Shown here: in pieces, positions 41,520-50,685 of the stretch
Layout of the letters: each line of letters starts with the position of its first letter
Position numbering within the stretch: the stretch's first letter is position 1
NCBI GenBank assembly: GCA_049324115.1
Contig: JBMOMN010000049.1
Coordinates: 1 to 64,000, forward strand
Source of the DNA: UBA5796 sp040752455
Lineage (GTDB): Bacteria; Chloroflexota; Anaerolineae; Anaerolineales; Villigracilaceae
DNA: 64,000 nt
Direction: 5' to 3'
Program-made: the position numbers and the translations under genes
The notes under the pieces: generated by a model
Database searches by the model: none
Told to the model about the DNA's origin: nothing
The model's input: the letters and a program-made list of their open reading frames with translations, nothing else

Positions 41520-42673
41520 AAACCCAATGGAGTATGCCTTTCCGTTACGTCGCGGGCGTCACGGCATTCGTCGCGTTTGTGGCGTTTGTGATCTACGCCC
41601 GGGCGGCGATCAGTACCCTGATCATTGCCGGGTTCGTGGCTTACCTGATCAACCCGGTCGTCACCTATTTGCTCGAAAAGACGCGCCTGTCCCGGGCGGC
41701 GGCCGTCAACCTGGTTTATTTTTCCGCCCTGATCCTGCTCGTGGGCATCCCGGTCACCACGACGCCGGTCTTTTTCAACGAAGCCCAACTGGTGATCCGG
41801 GACCTGCTGGACCTGACCGAACAGTTGAACGAGGTCCTGTCCGAGCCGATCGTGTTCGCGGGATACATCTTCCATTTCGAGCAATTGGGACAGAGCCTGA
41901 CCCAGTTGCGTTCGACCGCCCTCACGCCTCTGCCGGAGGAGCTTTTCCAGTTGCTCGAATCCACCTCGGTGGGGCTGCTGTGGTTCCTGGTGATCCTGGT
42001 GGCTGTCCACCTGTTCCTCTCCCACTGGCCGGAGATGCGGAACTACCTGATCGAGCTGGCTCCCGAACCTTACCAGGACGAAATGCAGGAACTCTACGGC
42101 CGCATCCGCACCGTGTGGATGGCCTACCTGCGCGGCCAGATCGTATTGATGCTGGTGGTGGGCGTGGTCTTCACGATCGCCTGGCTGATCATCGGCATCC
42201 CCGGCGCGCTGGCCCTGGGCGTGATCGCCGGTTTCTTCACCCTGGTGCCGGACGTGGGGCCTTTCCTGGCGGCCATCCTGGCCGTGGGTGTGGCCCTGCT
42301 GGAAGGGTCGAGCTGGATCCCGTTGTCGAACGTCTGGGTGGCCGGGATCACGCTGGCGACCTACCTTGTCCTGATCAACCTGAAGAACTTCTGGCTGCGG
42401 CCTTACGTGATGGGACGCAGCGTCCACATGAACGAGGGACTGGTCTTCATCGCCATCATGGCCGCCACGATCCTCGAAGGCATCATGGGGGCGCTGCTGG
42501 TCGTCCCCGTGCTGGCCTCGGTGGCCGTGATCGGCGAATACGTGCGGCGGCGCATCCTGGGATTGCCGGCCTTCTCTGAAGAAGAAGTCCGGTTCATCAA
42601 AAAGGCGGAAGCCAAACCCTTCCCGCGCTCGAAGCGCCGGAAACGCCAGGGCAAACAAGAACAAACAGAATGA
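41516..42673 (+). CDS. AI-2E (TqsA/UPF0118) family permease
   Basis: The 385-residue membrane protein has about eight transmembrane helices and the family core ALGVIAGFFTLVPDVGPFLAAILAVGVALLEG with a second motif YLVLINLKNFWLRPYVMG. Members export autoinducer-2 or act as Na+/H+ antiporters, so the exact solute is open. The C terminus is a long basic tail (KPFPRSKRRKRQGKQE). It overlaps thrC and the glycosyltransferase gene by 4 bp on each side. Confidence 0.9.
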   Translation: MKTQWSMPFRYVAGVTAFVAFVAFVIYARAAISTLIIAGFVAYLINPVVTYLLEKTRLSRAAAVNLVYFSALILLVGIPVTTTPVFFNEAQLVIRDLLDLTEQLNEVLSEPIVFAGYIFHFEQLGQSLTQLRSTALTPLPEELFQLLESTSVGLLWFLVILVAVHLFLSHWPEMRNYLIELAPEPYQDEMQELYGRIRTVWMAYLRGQIVLMLVVGVVFTIAWLIIGIPGALALGVIAGFFTLVPDVGPFLAAILAVGVALLEGSSWIPLSNVWVAGITLATYLVLINLKNFWLRPYVMGRSVHMNEGLVFIAIMAATILEGIMGALLVVPVLASVAVIGEYVRRRILGLPAFSEEEVRFIKKAEAKPFPRSKRRKRQGKQEQTE

Positions 42674-43614
42674 ACATTACCTACTCGATCATCGCGCCAA
42701 TCTACAACGAAGTGGAGAGCATCCCCGAACTCTACCGCCGCGTCTCGAACGTGATGGACTCGACCGGCGAAACCTGGGAACTGGTCCTGGTGGACGACGG
42801 TTCGACCGACGGCTCGACCGAGGAGATGCGCGAACTGGCCCGCACCGACCGGCGGGTCCGGACGGTCATCTTTGCGCGCAACTTCGGGCATCAGATCGCC
42901 ATCACCGCCGGCTGGGACCATGCCCGCGGCGAAGCGGTGGTCATCATTGACGCCGACCTGCAAGACCCGCCCGAAATCATCCTCGACCTGGTGAAGAAGT
43001 GGAAAGAGGGCTACGAGGTGGTCTACGCCGTGCGGGCCGAGCGCGAAGGCGAAAGCTGGTTCAAGAAGTTTACCGCGGCCGCCTTTTACCGCCTGATCTA
43101 CAGCATCACGGACGTCAAAATGCCGCTCGACGCGGGCGACTTCCGCCTGATGGACCGCAAGGTGGTGGACGTGCTCAAGACCATGCGCGAGCGCCACCGC
43201 TTCCCGCGCGGCATGTCGGCTTGGGTCGGGTTCAAGCAGGTCGGGGTGGAATACAAGCGCGCCGCCCGCGTGGCCGGCGTGACCAAGTATCCCTTCAGGA
43301 AGATGCTCAAACTGGCCCTGAACGCCATTACGGGCTTTTCGTATTTCCCGTTGCAGGTGGCAACCTATTTCGGTTTCGCCTCCGCCGGGCTGGCCATCCT
43401 GGCCATCCCGGTGGTCATCGCCATGCGGATGAGCGGGGCCGGCGCATTCACCGGCCAGGCCACCACCCTGATCGCAGTCCTGTTCCTGGGGGGCGTGCAG
43501 TTGATCTCTCTCGGCATCCTGGGCGAATACATCGGACGCCTGTACGACGAAGCCAAAGGCCGTCCGCTGTACATCGTGCGCGAGTCGCCGGAGAACGACC
43601 ACCCCGCTCCCTGA
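42670..43614 (+). CDS. GT2 glycosyltransferase with membrane anchor (GtrB/DPM-like)
   Basis: The 314-residue enzyme has the GT-A fold with LVLVDDGSTDGSTEEM, the DADLQDPPE metal site and a QxxRW-like VWVGFKQ region, followed by two transmembrane helices (about 225-290). Such enzymes transfer a sugar to polyprenyl phosphate on the cytoplasmic face. Together with the GtrA protein elsewhere it may serve envelope glycosylation. It ends the operon that starts at 39669. Confidence 0.92.
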   Translation: MNITYSIIAPIYNEVESIPELYRRVSNVMDSTGETWELVLVDDGSTDGSTEEMRELARTDRRVRTVIFARNFGHQIAITAGWDHARGEAVVIIDADLQDPPEIILDLVKKWKEGYEVVYAVRAEREGESWFKKFTAAAFYRLIYSITDVKMPLDAGDFRLMDRKVVDVLKTMRERHRFPRGMSAWVGFKQVGVEYKRAARVAGVTKYPFRKMLKLALNAITGFSYFPLQVATYFGFASAGLAILAIPVVIAMRMSGAGAFTGQATTLIAVLFLGGVQLISLGILGEYIGRLYDEAKGRPLYIVRESPENDHPAP

Positions 43615-43645
43615 CCGGCAGGCAGCCTGCCCTCGAAGTTTTCGG

Positions 43646-43690
43646 CTCTCCGGGAACCCGCGTCAAGGGTCCCGGAGAGTTTCGTTTTCG
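43646..43690 (+). terminator. Terminator of the thrC-glycosyltransferase operon
   Basis: The stem CTCTCCGGGA / TCCCGGAGAG encloses a 14-nt loop and is followed by TTTCGTTTTCG. Confidence 0.8.
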
Positions 43691-43712
43691 AAACTGATAG
43701 GTATCTATCGGT

Positions 43713-43718
43713 TATAAT
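43713..43718 (+). promoter_or_regulatory. -10 element TATAAT upstream of the HD-GYP gene
   Basis: TATAAT in GGTTATAATTAGG lies about 75 bp before the ATG at 43792 and is the best promoter candidate in this gap. Confidence 0.5.
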
Positions 43719-43791
43719 TAGGATAAAGTAGTCTGAATTAGTACGAATTCCAGGTATCCAAGTCTATGACACGTAACCTGAGTTCCATAGG

Positions 43792-46008
43792 ATGGGGACT
43801 TTGAAAAAAATATTACTCGGGATTGCCCCAAGAACTACACTGATTTACATGATCGTTGCGGGGCTGTGGATCGTTTTGTCCGATCGGGTGCTGGATTCCA
43901 TTTTGCCGACCAAGGAAACTTACGTCAATTGGCAAACGGTCAAGGGATTATTGTTCGTTACGGTCACGGGATCGCTGCTCTATTTCAGCTTGCGGACGCA
44001 ATTGAAACGGCTCCAGCAGGAAAAAGCCTACCGCCAGCAGACCGAAACCCGCTTCTTCAACCTTCTGGCGGTTTCCACCGACGCGGTCATCAGCCTTGAC
44101 AGGGACCAAACCATCACGTACTTCAACCTGGGAGCCGAAAAGATCTTCGGTTACGAGGCGGATGAAGCCCTCGGCCAACCCCTGGACATCCTGCTGCCGG
44201 AGCGGTTCGCCGCCGCGCACCGCGAGCTCGTCAGGCAGTTTGGCGAAGGGCCGGAAGATGCGGTCGTGATGCGTCCGATCGCCGGCCGCCGCAAGAACGG
44301 GGAGGAGTTCACCGCCGAAGCCACCGCCACCAAATATCGGGATGGAGACACGACCACCTTCACCGTGATCCTGCGGGACGTGGAAGAGCGCGAGCGCGCC
44401 GAAAAAGCGACCCGCCGCCACCTGGCGCGGGCCAACGCCCTGACGGAGATCGCAGCCCGCATCAACGAGGCCCTCGACCTGCCGGTCGTGCTCAACTCCA
44501 TCTGCAAGGAGCTGGCCTCCGCCCTGGGAGTTCAGATCGTCATGGTGGCCCTCCTGGAGCCTCGGGGCGAGGCCATCAACCTGGCCGCTTCTTACGGGTT
44601 GGCGGATAAAAAGAAGGTCAAACCCGTCCCGGCTGAAAAATATATCCAGAATGCCAGGGAACTCGGTCCGGTGGCTTTCCTGCCGGACCTAGACGAGGCG
44701 TCGAAGGTGATCGGCTTGGACCTGGCCCGGGAGTTGGGAGTCCACGCTGTGGCGGTGGCCAACATGTTCGAAGAGCGTGAATTTTTCGGCGCCCTGATCG
44801 CCATGACCACGGATGCCGCGCGCAACTTCGACGAAGACGATACCCAGGTGATGAAAGGGGTGGCCGACCTGGCCGCCTCGGCGATCAAGAACGCCAGCCT
44901 TTATGCAAAGGCCACGCAGCGGCTCGAAAACCTGCGCGCCCTGCGGGCCATTGATACGGCCATCACCGGCAGCCTGGACCTGCACGTCATCCTGAAAGTC
45001 TTGCTCGACCAGGTGGTCTCGCAATTGTCCATCGAGGCCGCCTGCGTTTACCTGCTGAACGAGGCCACCTCGGTCCTGGAATTCCACTCCGGTACAGCAG
45101 ATGACCCGGCAATCTTTTCGGGGGACGACATCCGCCTGGGCGAGGGCATGACCGGGAAGATCGCCCTGGAAAAACGCCCGATCAGCCTCAAAGACATCAG
45201 CCTGGCGCGCGGCTGGATGCACCCCAAAATGTTGGACGCAGGTTTGAAGGCCTATTGCGGAATGCCGCTGGTCGCCAAGGACCGTTTGCGCGGCGTCCTG
45301 GAAGTCTTCTGCGCCGAGAGCAGGCTGGACGACCCGGAGTGGGTAGCCCTGCTGGAGACCCTGGCAGGCCAGGCCGCGATTGCCATCGAAACCTACAACC
45401 TGTTTTCGGACCTGAAACGCTCGAACAACGACCTGGTCCTGGCCTACGACAGGACCCTGGAAGGCTGGTCGAGGGCGCTCGATCTCCGGGACGAAGAGAC
45501 GGAAGGCCACACCCAGCGCGTCACCGAAATGGCCGTCCACCTGGCGGGGGAGTTGGGGTTGCGGAGTGACGCGCTGCTGCAGATCCGCCGGGGGGGGCTG
45601 CTCCACGACATCGGCAAACTCGGCGTCCCGGACAGCATCCTGCTCAAGGGAGGCCCCCTGGATGACGAAGAATGGGAAATGATGAAGCTGCACCCGGTCC
45701 ACGCTTACAATTTGCTCCGCCCGATTGCGTACCTGCGGGAGGCCCTGGAAATCCCCTACTGCCACCACGAACACTGGGACGGGGCGGGCTACCCGCGCGG
45801 GCTGAAAGGGGACGAAATTCCGCTCTCGGCCCGCATCTTCGCCGTGATAGACGTGTGGGATGCCCTGACCTCGGACCGCCCGTACCGCAAAGCCTGGTCC
45901 CGGGAGGAAGCTCTGGAATATATCCACAGCCGGTCGGGGGCGCAGTTCGACCCGTCGGTGGTGGAGGTGTTCCTGAAAATGGCTGCCAACGGACGCCCGG
46001 CGTTTTGA
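43792..46008 (+). CDS. PAS-GAF-GAF-HD-GYP c-di-GMP phosphodiesterase
   Basis: The 738-residue protein has two N-terminal membrane helices (about 10-60), a PAS domain (RFFNLLAVSTDAVISLDRDQ, about 85-200), two GAF domains (about 215-365 and 390-540) and an HD-GYP domain with HTQRVTEM, LLHDIGKLGVPD and the HHEHWDGAGYPRGLKGDEIPLSARI signature. All metal ligands of the HD-GYP site are present, so hydrolysis of c-di-GMP is expected. The only other c-di-GMP-type domain in the window (9557) has a degenerate site. The signals sensed by PAS and GAF are unknown. Confidence 0.93.
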   Translation: MGTLKKILLGIAPRTTLIYMIVAGLWIVLSDRVLDSILPTKETYVNWQTVKGLLFVTVTGSLLYFSLRTQLKRLQQEKAYRQQTETRFFNLLAVSTDAVISLDRDQTITYFNLGAEKIFGYEADEALGQPLDILLPERFAAAHRELVRQFGEGPEDAVVMRPIAGRRKNGEEFTAEATATKYRDGDTTTFTVILRDVEERERAEKATRRHLARANALTEIAARINEALDLPVVLNSICKELASALGVQIVMVALLEPRGEAINLAASYGLADKKKVKPVPAEKYIQNARELGPVAFLPDLDEASKVIGLDLARELGVHAVAVANMFEEREFFGALIAMTTDAARNFDEDDTQVMKGVADLAASAIKNASLYAKATQRLENLRALRAIDTAITGSLDLHVILKVLLDQVVSQLSIEAACVYLLNEATSVLEFHSGTADDPAIFSGDDIRLGEGMTGKIALEKRPISLKDISLARGWMHPKMLDAGLKAYCGMPLVAKDRLRGVLEVFCAESRLDDPEWVALLETLAGQAAIAIETYNLFSDLKRSNNDLVLAYDRTLEGWSRALDLRDEETEGHTQRVTEMAVHLAGELGLRSDALLQIRRGGLLHDIGKLGVPDSILLKGGPLDDEEWEMMKLHPVHAYNLLRPIAYLREALEIPYCHHEHWDGAGYPRGLKGDEIPLSARIFAVIDVWDALTSDRPYRKAWSREEALEYIHSRSGAQFDPSVVEVFLKMAANGRPAF

Positions 46009-46021
46009 GCAGGGAAGCCGC

Positions 46022-46450
46022 CTACGCCTTCGGCTTCTTTTGGAACAACCGGGCAACCAGCGCCCCGGCCGGCGCGGCCAGGAAGAAGGCTAAAGCGGCG
46101 GACAACACCAGCCCAACTGCGCCGAGCAGTCCCGTCCAGATAAAGGCGTAGGTGGGCCCCAGGTCTTTTACGATCTGGCCGCTTTCGTCAACACAGCGCA
46201 TCTCGAAGGCTGTGCTTGGGGTCTCGAACCCGTTTGAATCTGTCGAGGTGGTTTCGTAGGTGAATATTTCGGCGGTCGTGCCCTCCGGGCATAAAACGGG
46301 ACTCAGGATTCGGGCCACCGAGTCGCCTGTTACCGTGGAGGTGATGCTCCCGGCCACCATTGCCGCCGGGAAAAGGCAGGCGCACAGCACGCTGAACGCG
46401 ATCACCCAGACAAGACACCCTGAAACAGCGCCGGTTTTTGCAGGTTCCAT
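46022..46450 (-). CDS. Two-helix membrane protein of unknown function
   Basis: The start MEPAKTGAVSG follows GGAGGTTGTCC (142 residues); the ATG at 46597 is not supported. Hydrophobic helices lie at about 12-35 and 100-130, joined by an extracellular loop with two Cys (SPVLCPEGTTAEIF, FEMRCVDESGQ) that may form a disulfide. The C terminus ends in a basic RLFQKKPKA. I do not recognise the family. It is convergent with the HD-GYP gene, 13 bp apart, and divergent from the MalY-like gene. Confidence 0.7.
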   Translation of the reverse strand: MEPAKTGAVSGCLVWVIAFSVLCACLFPAAMVAGSITSTVTGDSVARILSPVLCPEGTTAEIFTYETTSTDSNGFETPSTAFEMRCVDESGQIVKDLGPTYAFIWTGLLGAVGLVLSAALAFFLAAPAGALVARLFQKKPKA

Positions 46451-46525
46451 TGGACAACCTCCATGGTGGGGAATTTTTAACGATACAATGAAAACACTTC
46501 TGGCAAGAAAAGGTGCTTCAGTCCA

Positions 46526-47704
46526 ATGAAAACCAACTTCGACACGGTCGTTGACCGCCGCAACTCCAACTCTCTCAAGTGGAACAAGTATCCCCAAGAC
46601 GTGCTGCCGCTATGGGTAGCCGACATGGACTTCCCGGCTCCGCCGCCAGTGAGGGAAGCCCTCCAAAAAGCCGTCGAACATGGCGTGTTCGGCTACGAAT
46701 CGCCGTCGGCAGAGCTGCTCGCTGCCGTCGCTGAACGCATGGACCGCCTCTACGGCTGGAAGGTCGAGCCGGAGATGGTCGTGGCCGTGCCGGGACTGGT
46801 CAGCGGGTTCAACGCCGCCGCCTGGACCGTCTGCCGCCCCGGCGAGGGGATCATGATGCAGACCCCGGTCTACTTCCCGTTCCTGAAAGTCCACGAGAAC
46901 GTGGGGTTGGCCCTCCAGACCGCCCAGCTCGCCTGTCAGGCGCAGGGGAGCACAGTCCGCTACGGGGTGGACTGGGAGGCCTTCGAAACGGCGGCCAGGC
47001 CCGAGGTCCCGACCCGCTTGTTTTTGTTGTGCAATCCGCATAACCCCACCGGTCAGGCCTATTCGCGTGACGACCTGTCCCGGATGGCCGAAATCTGCGA
47101 GGAGAACGACATCCTCATCTGTTCGGACGAGATCCACAGCGAGCTGCTCCTGGACGGGGCGAAGCACGTCCCGATTGCGACTCTTTCACCCGAAACCGCC
47201 GCCCGGACGATCACGTTGGTGGCCCCCAGCAAGACCTTCAATGTGGCCGGGCTGTTCTGCGGGTTTGCGATCATTCCGGACCCCGGCCTGCGCGGACGGT
47301 ACAGGAAGACCGTCGAGCGCCTGACGATGCACGTCTCCAGCCTGGGACAGGTGTCGGCGCTGGCGGCCCTGTCTGGGGCTTGCGACGGCTGGCTGGCCGA
47401 TTTGCGGAGCTACCTGGCCGCCAACCGGGACTTCCTGGTGAATTATGTGCGCGAATGCCTGCCGGGCATCCGCACCACCGTGCCCGAGGCGACCTACCTG
47501 GCCTGGCTGGATTGCAGCCAACTGGTGGAGGCGGGTCGAATCGAGGGGCCGCCGGCCAAATTCTTCCTCGAAAAAGCCAGGGTCGCCCTCAACGAGGGCG
47601 CGGACTTCGGCCCCGGCGGCGAGGGATTCGTCCGCCTGAATTTCGGCTGTCCGCGCAGCCTGCTCGAAGAGGGCCTGGAACGGATGCGCAATTCTTTGAA
47701 TTGA
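46526..47704 (+). CDS. MalY/PatB-family C-S lyase (cystathionine beta-lyase type aminotransferase)
   Basis: The 392-residue PLP enzyme starts with the family signature NFDTVVDRRNSNSLKWNKY and PLWVADMDFPAPPPV, and carries LCNPHNPTGQAYS, DEIHSELLLDG and the PLP lysine in VAPSKTFNVAGL. These enzymes cleave cystathionine or cysteine conjugates to pyruvate, ammonia and a thiol. Length and motif order are normal. The O-methyltransferase gene begins 17 bp downstream. Confidence 0.93.
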   Translation: MKTNFDTVVDRRNSNSLKWNKYPQDVLPLWVADMDFPAPPPVREALQKAVEHGVFGYESPSAELLAAVAERMDRLYGWKVEPEMVVAVPGLVSGFNAAAWTVCRPGEGIMMQTPVYFPFLKVHENVGLALQTAQLACQAQGSTVRYGVDWEAFETAARPEVPTRLFLLCNPHNPTGQAYSRDDLSRMAEICEENDILICSDEIHSELLLDGAKHVPIATLSPETAARTITLVAPSKTFNVAGLFCGFAIIPDPGLRGRYRKTVERLTMHVSSLGQVSALAALSGACDGWLADLRSYLAANRDFLVNYVRECLPGIRTTVPEATYLAWLDCSQLVEAGRIEGPPAKFFLEKARVALNEGADFGPGGEGFVRLNFGCPRSLLEEGLERMRNSLN

Positions 47705-47721
47705 ACTTTGGAGGTACTGTG

Positions 47722-48387
47722 ATGACTGACCGATTATCTTTCCCCGCCGTCCAGGATTACCTGGCGACCCTCGTCCCGCCGCGCCCGCCGGAGATGCAGG
47801 CCATGGAGCGTTACGCCGACGAGCACGACTTCCCCATCATCGGGCCGGTGGCGGGCTACCAGTGTTACCAGATCGCCCGCATGGTCGCCGCGCAAAGGAT
47901 CTTCGAGATGGGTTCCGGCTACGGCTACTCCACCGCCTGGTTCGCCAGGGCGGTCCGGGAGACCTGCGCCGGGCAGGGGCAAAACAACGGCTGCGGGGTC
48001 GTCCACCACACCGTCTGGGACGCGGCGCTCTCGGAAATGGCAGCCGGCCACCTGTCCCGGATGGGGTTCGACGGCCTGATCGAGTACCACGTCGCCGAAG
48101 CGGTCGAAACGCTCGAATCCACGCCCGGCCCGTTCGACCTCATCTTCAACGACATCAACAAGGAAGCCTATCCCGCCTCGCTGCCGGTCATCAAGGACAA
48201 ACTGCGCCCCGGCGGGGTGCTGATCATTGACAATATGCTCTGGAGCGGGCGCATCTTCGACCCCGCCGACCGCTCCGGCGCGACCGCAGGCGTGCGCGAG
48301 TTCACCCGCCGGATCACCGCCGACCCCGACTGGATCGTGACCCTCTCGCCCGTGCGGGATGGGATGATCATCGCCTACAAAAAATGA
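47722..48387 (+). CDS. O-methyltransferase family 3-like SAM methyltransferase
   Basis: The ATG at 47722 follows TTGGAGGTACTGTG and gives 221 residues; the frame is open further upstream inside the lyase gene but not as a gene. The SAM site reads IFEMGSGYGYSTAWFA and later motifs are FDLIFNDINKEAYPASL and IIDNMLWSGRI, the metal-dependent catechol-type O-methyltransferase pattern. The substrate is unknown. It overlaps the next methyltransferase by 4 bp. Confidence 0.9.
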   Translation: MTDRLSFPAVQDYLATLVPPRPPEMQAMERYADEHDFPIIGPVAGYQCYQIARMVAAQRIFEMGSGYGYSTAWFARAVRETCAGQGQNNGCGVVHHTVWDAALSEMAAGHLSRMGFDGLIEYHVAEAVETLESTPGPFDLIFNDINKEAYPASLPVIKDKLRPGGVLIIDNMLWSGRIFDPADRSGATAGVREFTRRITADPDWIVTLSPVRDGMIIAYKK

Positions 48388-49214
48388 ACTTACCCGACCT
48401 GCCCCACCGCGACCCCGAACCCCGTCCCTGGGCCGAGGGCGAAAAGATCCCCTGGGACGACCCCGATTTCAGCCGCCGGATGCTCAAGGAGCACCTCTCC
48501 CAGCGCCACGACGCCGCCAGCCGCCGCACGCCGGCCATCAAAAAGCACGTGGCCTGGATCCATGAATTTTTATTGGGCGGACAGCCCTCCCGTATCCTCG
48601 ACCTGGGATGCGGCCCCGGCCTGTACTCGGCCCGTCTCGCGGGGCTGGGGCATGCCTGCCGCGGAATTGACTTTGCTCCCGCCTCCATAGAGTACGCCGT
48701 CAAACACGCCCCCGAAACCTGTTCCTACACCCTGGGCGACCTCCGCATCACCGGCTACGGCTCCGGCTACGGGCTGGCGATGCTGATCTTCGGCGAGTTC
48801 AACGTCTTCAAACCCGCCGACGCCCGCCTGATCCTAGGGAAAGCCTGCCAGGCGCTCGACCCCGGCGGCAAACTGCTGCTCGAAGTCTCCACGATTGACG
48901 CCCTCTACGAATCCGGCAACCAGCCGGCCACCTGGTACACCGCCGAAAACGAACTCTTCGCCGACGCCCCGCACCTGTGCCTGATGGAATCCTTCTGGGA
49001 CGACGAGCAGCACGTCGCCACCGAGCGTTACTACATCGTTGACCTGGCCAGCGGCGGCGTGACCCGCTACGCATCCAGTTCGCAGGCTTACGAGCGGGAA
49101 GAATTCGTCGCAATGGGCAGGCAGGCCGGGTTCCGGGAGGTGGCGTTCCACCCCTCCCTGGCCGGTTCCGCCTCCGCCCCGGACGGGATGTTCGTCGTCG
49201 TCATGCAAAAGTAG
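48384..49214 (+). CDS. Class I SAM-dependent methyltransferase
   Basis: The 276-residue protein has the SAM motif RILDLGCGPGLYSARLAGLG (about 70-89) and acidic motif II in CRGIDFAP. It continues with a beta-rich C-terminal domain (WDDEQHVATERYYIVD, YASSSQAYEREEF) seen in methyltransferases acting on small molecules. The substrate cannot be told. It begins with a long N-terminal helical arm (HRDPEPRPWAEGEK). It is last in the three-gene unit from 46526. Confidence 0.88.
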   Translation: MNLPDLPHRDPEPRPWAEGEKIPWDDPDFSRRMLKEHLSQRHDAASRRTPAIKKHVAWIHEFLLGGQPSRILDLGCGPGLYSARLAGLGHACRGIDFAPASIEYAVKHAPETCSYTLGDLRITGYGSGYGLAMLIFGEFNVFKPADARLILGKACQALDPGGKLLLEVSTIDALYESGNQPATWYTAENELFADAPHLCLMESFWDDEQHVATERYYIVDLASGGVTRYASSSQAYEREEFVAMGRQAGFREVAFHPSLAGSASAPDGMFVVVMQK

Positions 49215-49244
49215 GCCGCCCGGCATCGGGCGTTCAGCCCCTAG

Positions 49245-49762
49245 AACCTATCCGAAAATTCCTGGAGTGCGGACTTCAGTCCGCCGGAAATTCAGTCCGC
49301 TGGGAACTTGTAAGCCGAAGCTTGCACTCCTCTTCGGATAGAACCTATTCGAAAATTCCTGGAGTGCGGACTTCAGTCCGCTGGAAATTCAGTCCGCCGG
49401 AAATTCAGTCCGCCGGAAATTCAGTCCGCTGGGAACTTGCAAGCTGAAGCTTGCACTCCTCTTCGGATAGAACCTATTCGAAAATTCCTGGAGTGCGGAC
49501 TTCAGTCCGCTGGAAATTCAGTCCGCCGGAAATTCAGTCCGCTGGAAATTCAGCCCGCTGGGAACTTGCAAGCTGAAGCTTGCACTCCTCTTCGGATAGA
49601 ACCTATTCGAAAATTCCTGGAGTGCGGACTTCAGTCCGCTGGAAATTCAGTCCGCCGGAAATTCAGTCCGCTGGAAATTCAGTCCGCCGGAAATTCAGTC
49701 CGCTGGAAATTCAGCCCGCTGGGAACTTGCAAGCTGAAGCTTGCACTCCTTTTTCGGATAGG
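49245..49762 (+). repeat. Nested tandem repeat array, four units with internal 16-mers
   Basis: Units begin near 49245, 49342, 49471 and 49600. Each starts AACCTATtCGAAAATTCCTG, contains GTGCGGACTTCAGTCCGC, then a variable number of 16-mers of the type GGAAATTCAGTCCGCC (about two, four, four and six), then GGGAACTTGCAAGC / GAAGCTTGCACTCC, and ends TTCGGATAG. Both ends are inverse copies, so each unit could fold as one hairpin. A solitary inverted copy lies at 6927-7042. Confidence 0.92.
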
Positions 49763-49775
49763 CCCTTAAATATAA

Positions 49776-49799
49776 GGCGGACGGTCTAAGCCGTCCGCC
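49776..49799. terminator. GGCGGACGG stem-loop
   Basis: A perfect stem GGCGGACGG / CCGTCCGCC with a CTTAGA-type loop. On the minus strand it is followed by TTATATTT, so it could end a minus-strand transcript. Confidence 0.55.
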
Positions 49800-50030
49800 A
49801 GGGGGTGTGCGTCTTGCTCGGAAAAAGAGCGGGGGATAACCGGTATTCGTCCTGGTAAACGTCTGGAACTGGATCAGAGTCCGTGTCCAAGGTGGGTCAC
49901 CCGGTCTTTTTCCTTACTTGGCATTATGGTCTCGATAGGCACCTCCTTTCGGGTTGGAAGCGGTTATCTGAATTTAAAATACAACAAAAAGTCCTGATAC
50001 ACATTAAAAAGACCTAACAAATCCGAAATT

Positions 50031-50609
50031 TTAAGATAAAGATTGGCGCATCAGGTACGACTCCACACCTCCCGGCGCCGGCGGCATCTGATACAAAAAG
50101 ATCAGTTGCGGCTTGTCCACCGCCACCGGTTCCCAGCCGGGGATGTCCGCCGAAATGCTGACCACCCTCGCCCCATCCCGCAGTTGGCCTTCCAACAGCG
50201 ATTTGACCTTTCCCGCCTGGGCCGAAGTGATATACAGGAAGACGACGTCCGCCTCGCGCAGGTCGGCCCGGTAGAAATCCCCGCGCCGGACGACGACCTG
50301 CCCCGTCAGCCCGGCGAAAGCGGCCCGGACCCTGGCCTGCCAGCAGTGCAAGGGACTGATCTCGATCCCGACCGCCCGCGCCCCAAACTCCCGCGCCGCC
50401 ACGAGCAGCACCCGCCCGTCGCCCGCCCCCAGGTCGTAGACCGTCTCCCCCGGCTGCACCCGGGCCATCTCCAGCGCCCGGCGGATGCGCGGCTCACGGG
50501 TCGGCACCCACGGCAGCCCCGTCAGCGCCGGGAGGATGACCCACAGCCCCAGCAGCACGACGATGACCGCGCCGAGGTAGATGAGAACCAGTTGCAGGGT
50601 GAGCGACAT
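50031..50609 (-). CDS. Membrane-anchored SAM methyltransferase (FAM173-like)
   Basis: The start MSLTLQLVLIYLGAVIVVLLG is a transmembrane helix (residues 3-25), giving 192 residues; the ATG at 50756 would read the intergenic region. The SAM motif is VYDLGAGDGRVLLVAAREFGA and motif II VGIEISPL. The class resembles FAM173-type lysine methyltransferases, which have an N-terminal membrane helix and the D-x-GAGDGR motif. The target protein is unknown. Confidence 0.85.
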   Translation of the reverse strand: MSLTLQLVLIYLGAVIVVLLGLWVILPALTGLPWVPTREPRIRRALEMARVQPGETVYDLGAGDGRVLLVAAREFGARAVGIEISPLHCWQARVRAAFAGLTGQVVVRRGDFYRADLREADVVFLYITSAQAGKVKSLLEGQLRDGARVVSISADIPGWEPVAVDKPQLIFLYQMPPAPGGVESYLMRQSLS

Positions 50610-50685
50610 GTCCCTGAGTATACACAAAAAAGGACACGCCGGGACGGTTGGCTGGCATGTCCTTTTTGCGCTGAGACTTCCGGGG

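Larger units (their letters stand above)
49215..50030. other. Repeat-rich intergenic region
   Basis: No gene is supported. It holds a four-unit nested tandem repeat (49245-49762), a GGCGGACGG stem-loop (49776-49799), and then about 230 bp of non-repetitive DNA. That last part includes on the minus strand AAAGGAGGT followed 17 nt later by an ATG with a 16-codon frame (MPSKEKDRVTHLGHGL), which may be a small transcript or chance. Confidence 0.7.

Noticed and set aside
41384..42664. 426-residue minus-strand frame opposite the AI-2E permease
   Set aside because: The plus-strand gene has conserved membrane motifs and 4-bp overlaps with its neighbours; the antisense product resembles no protein.
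49245..49762. CRISPR array
   Set aside because: Units are long, hairpin-capped and contain internal 16-mers; there are no unique spacers and no cas genes.
49437..49769. 110-residue frame inside the nested repeat array
   Set aside because: It is an open frame created by a tandem repeat whose period is divisible by three only locally, with no start signal or homology.
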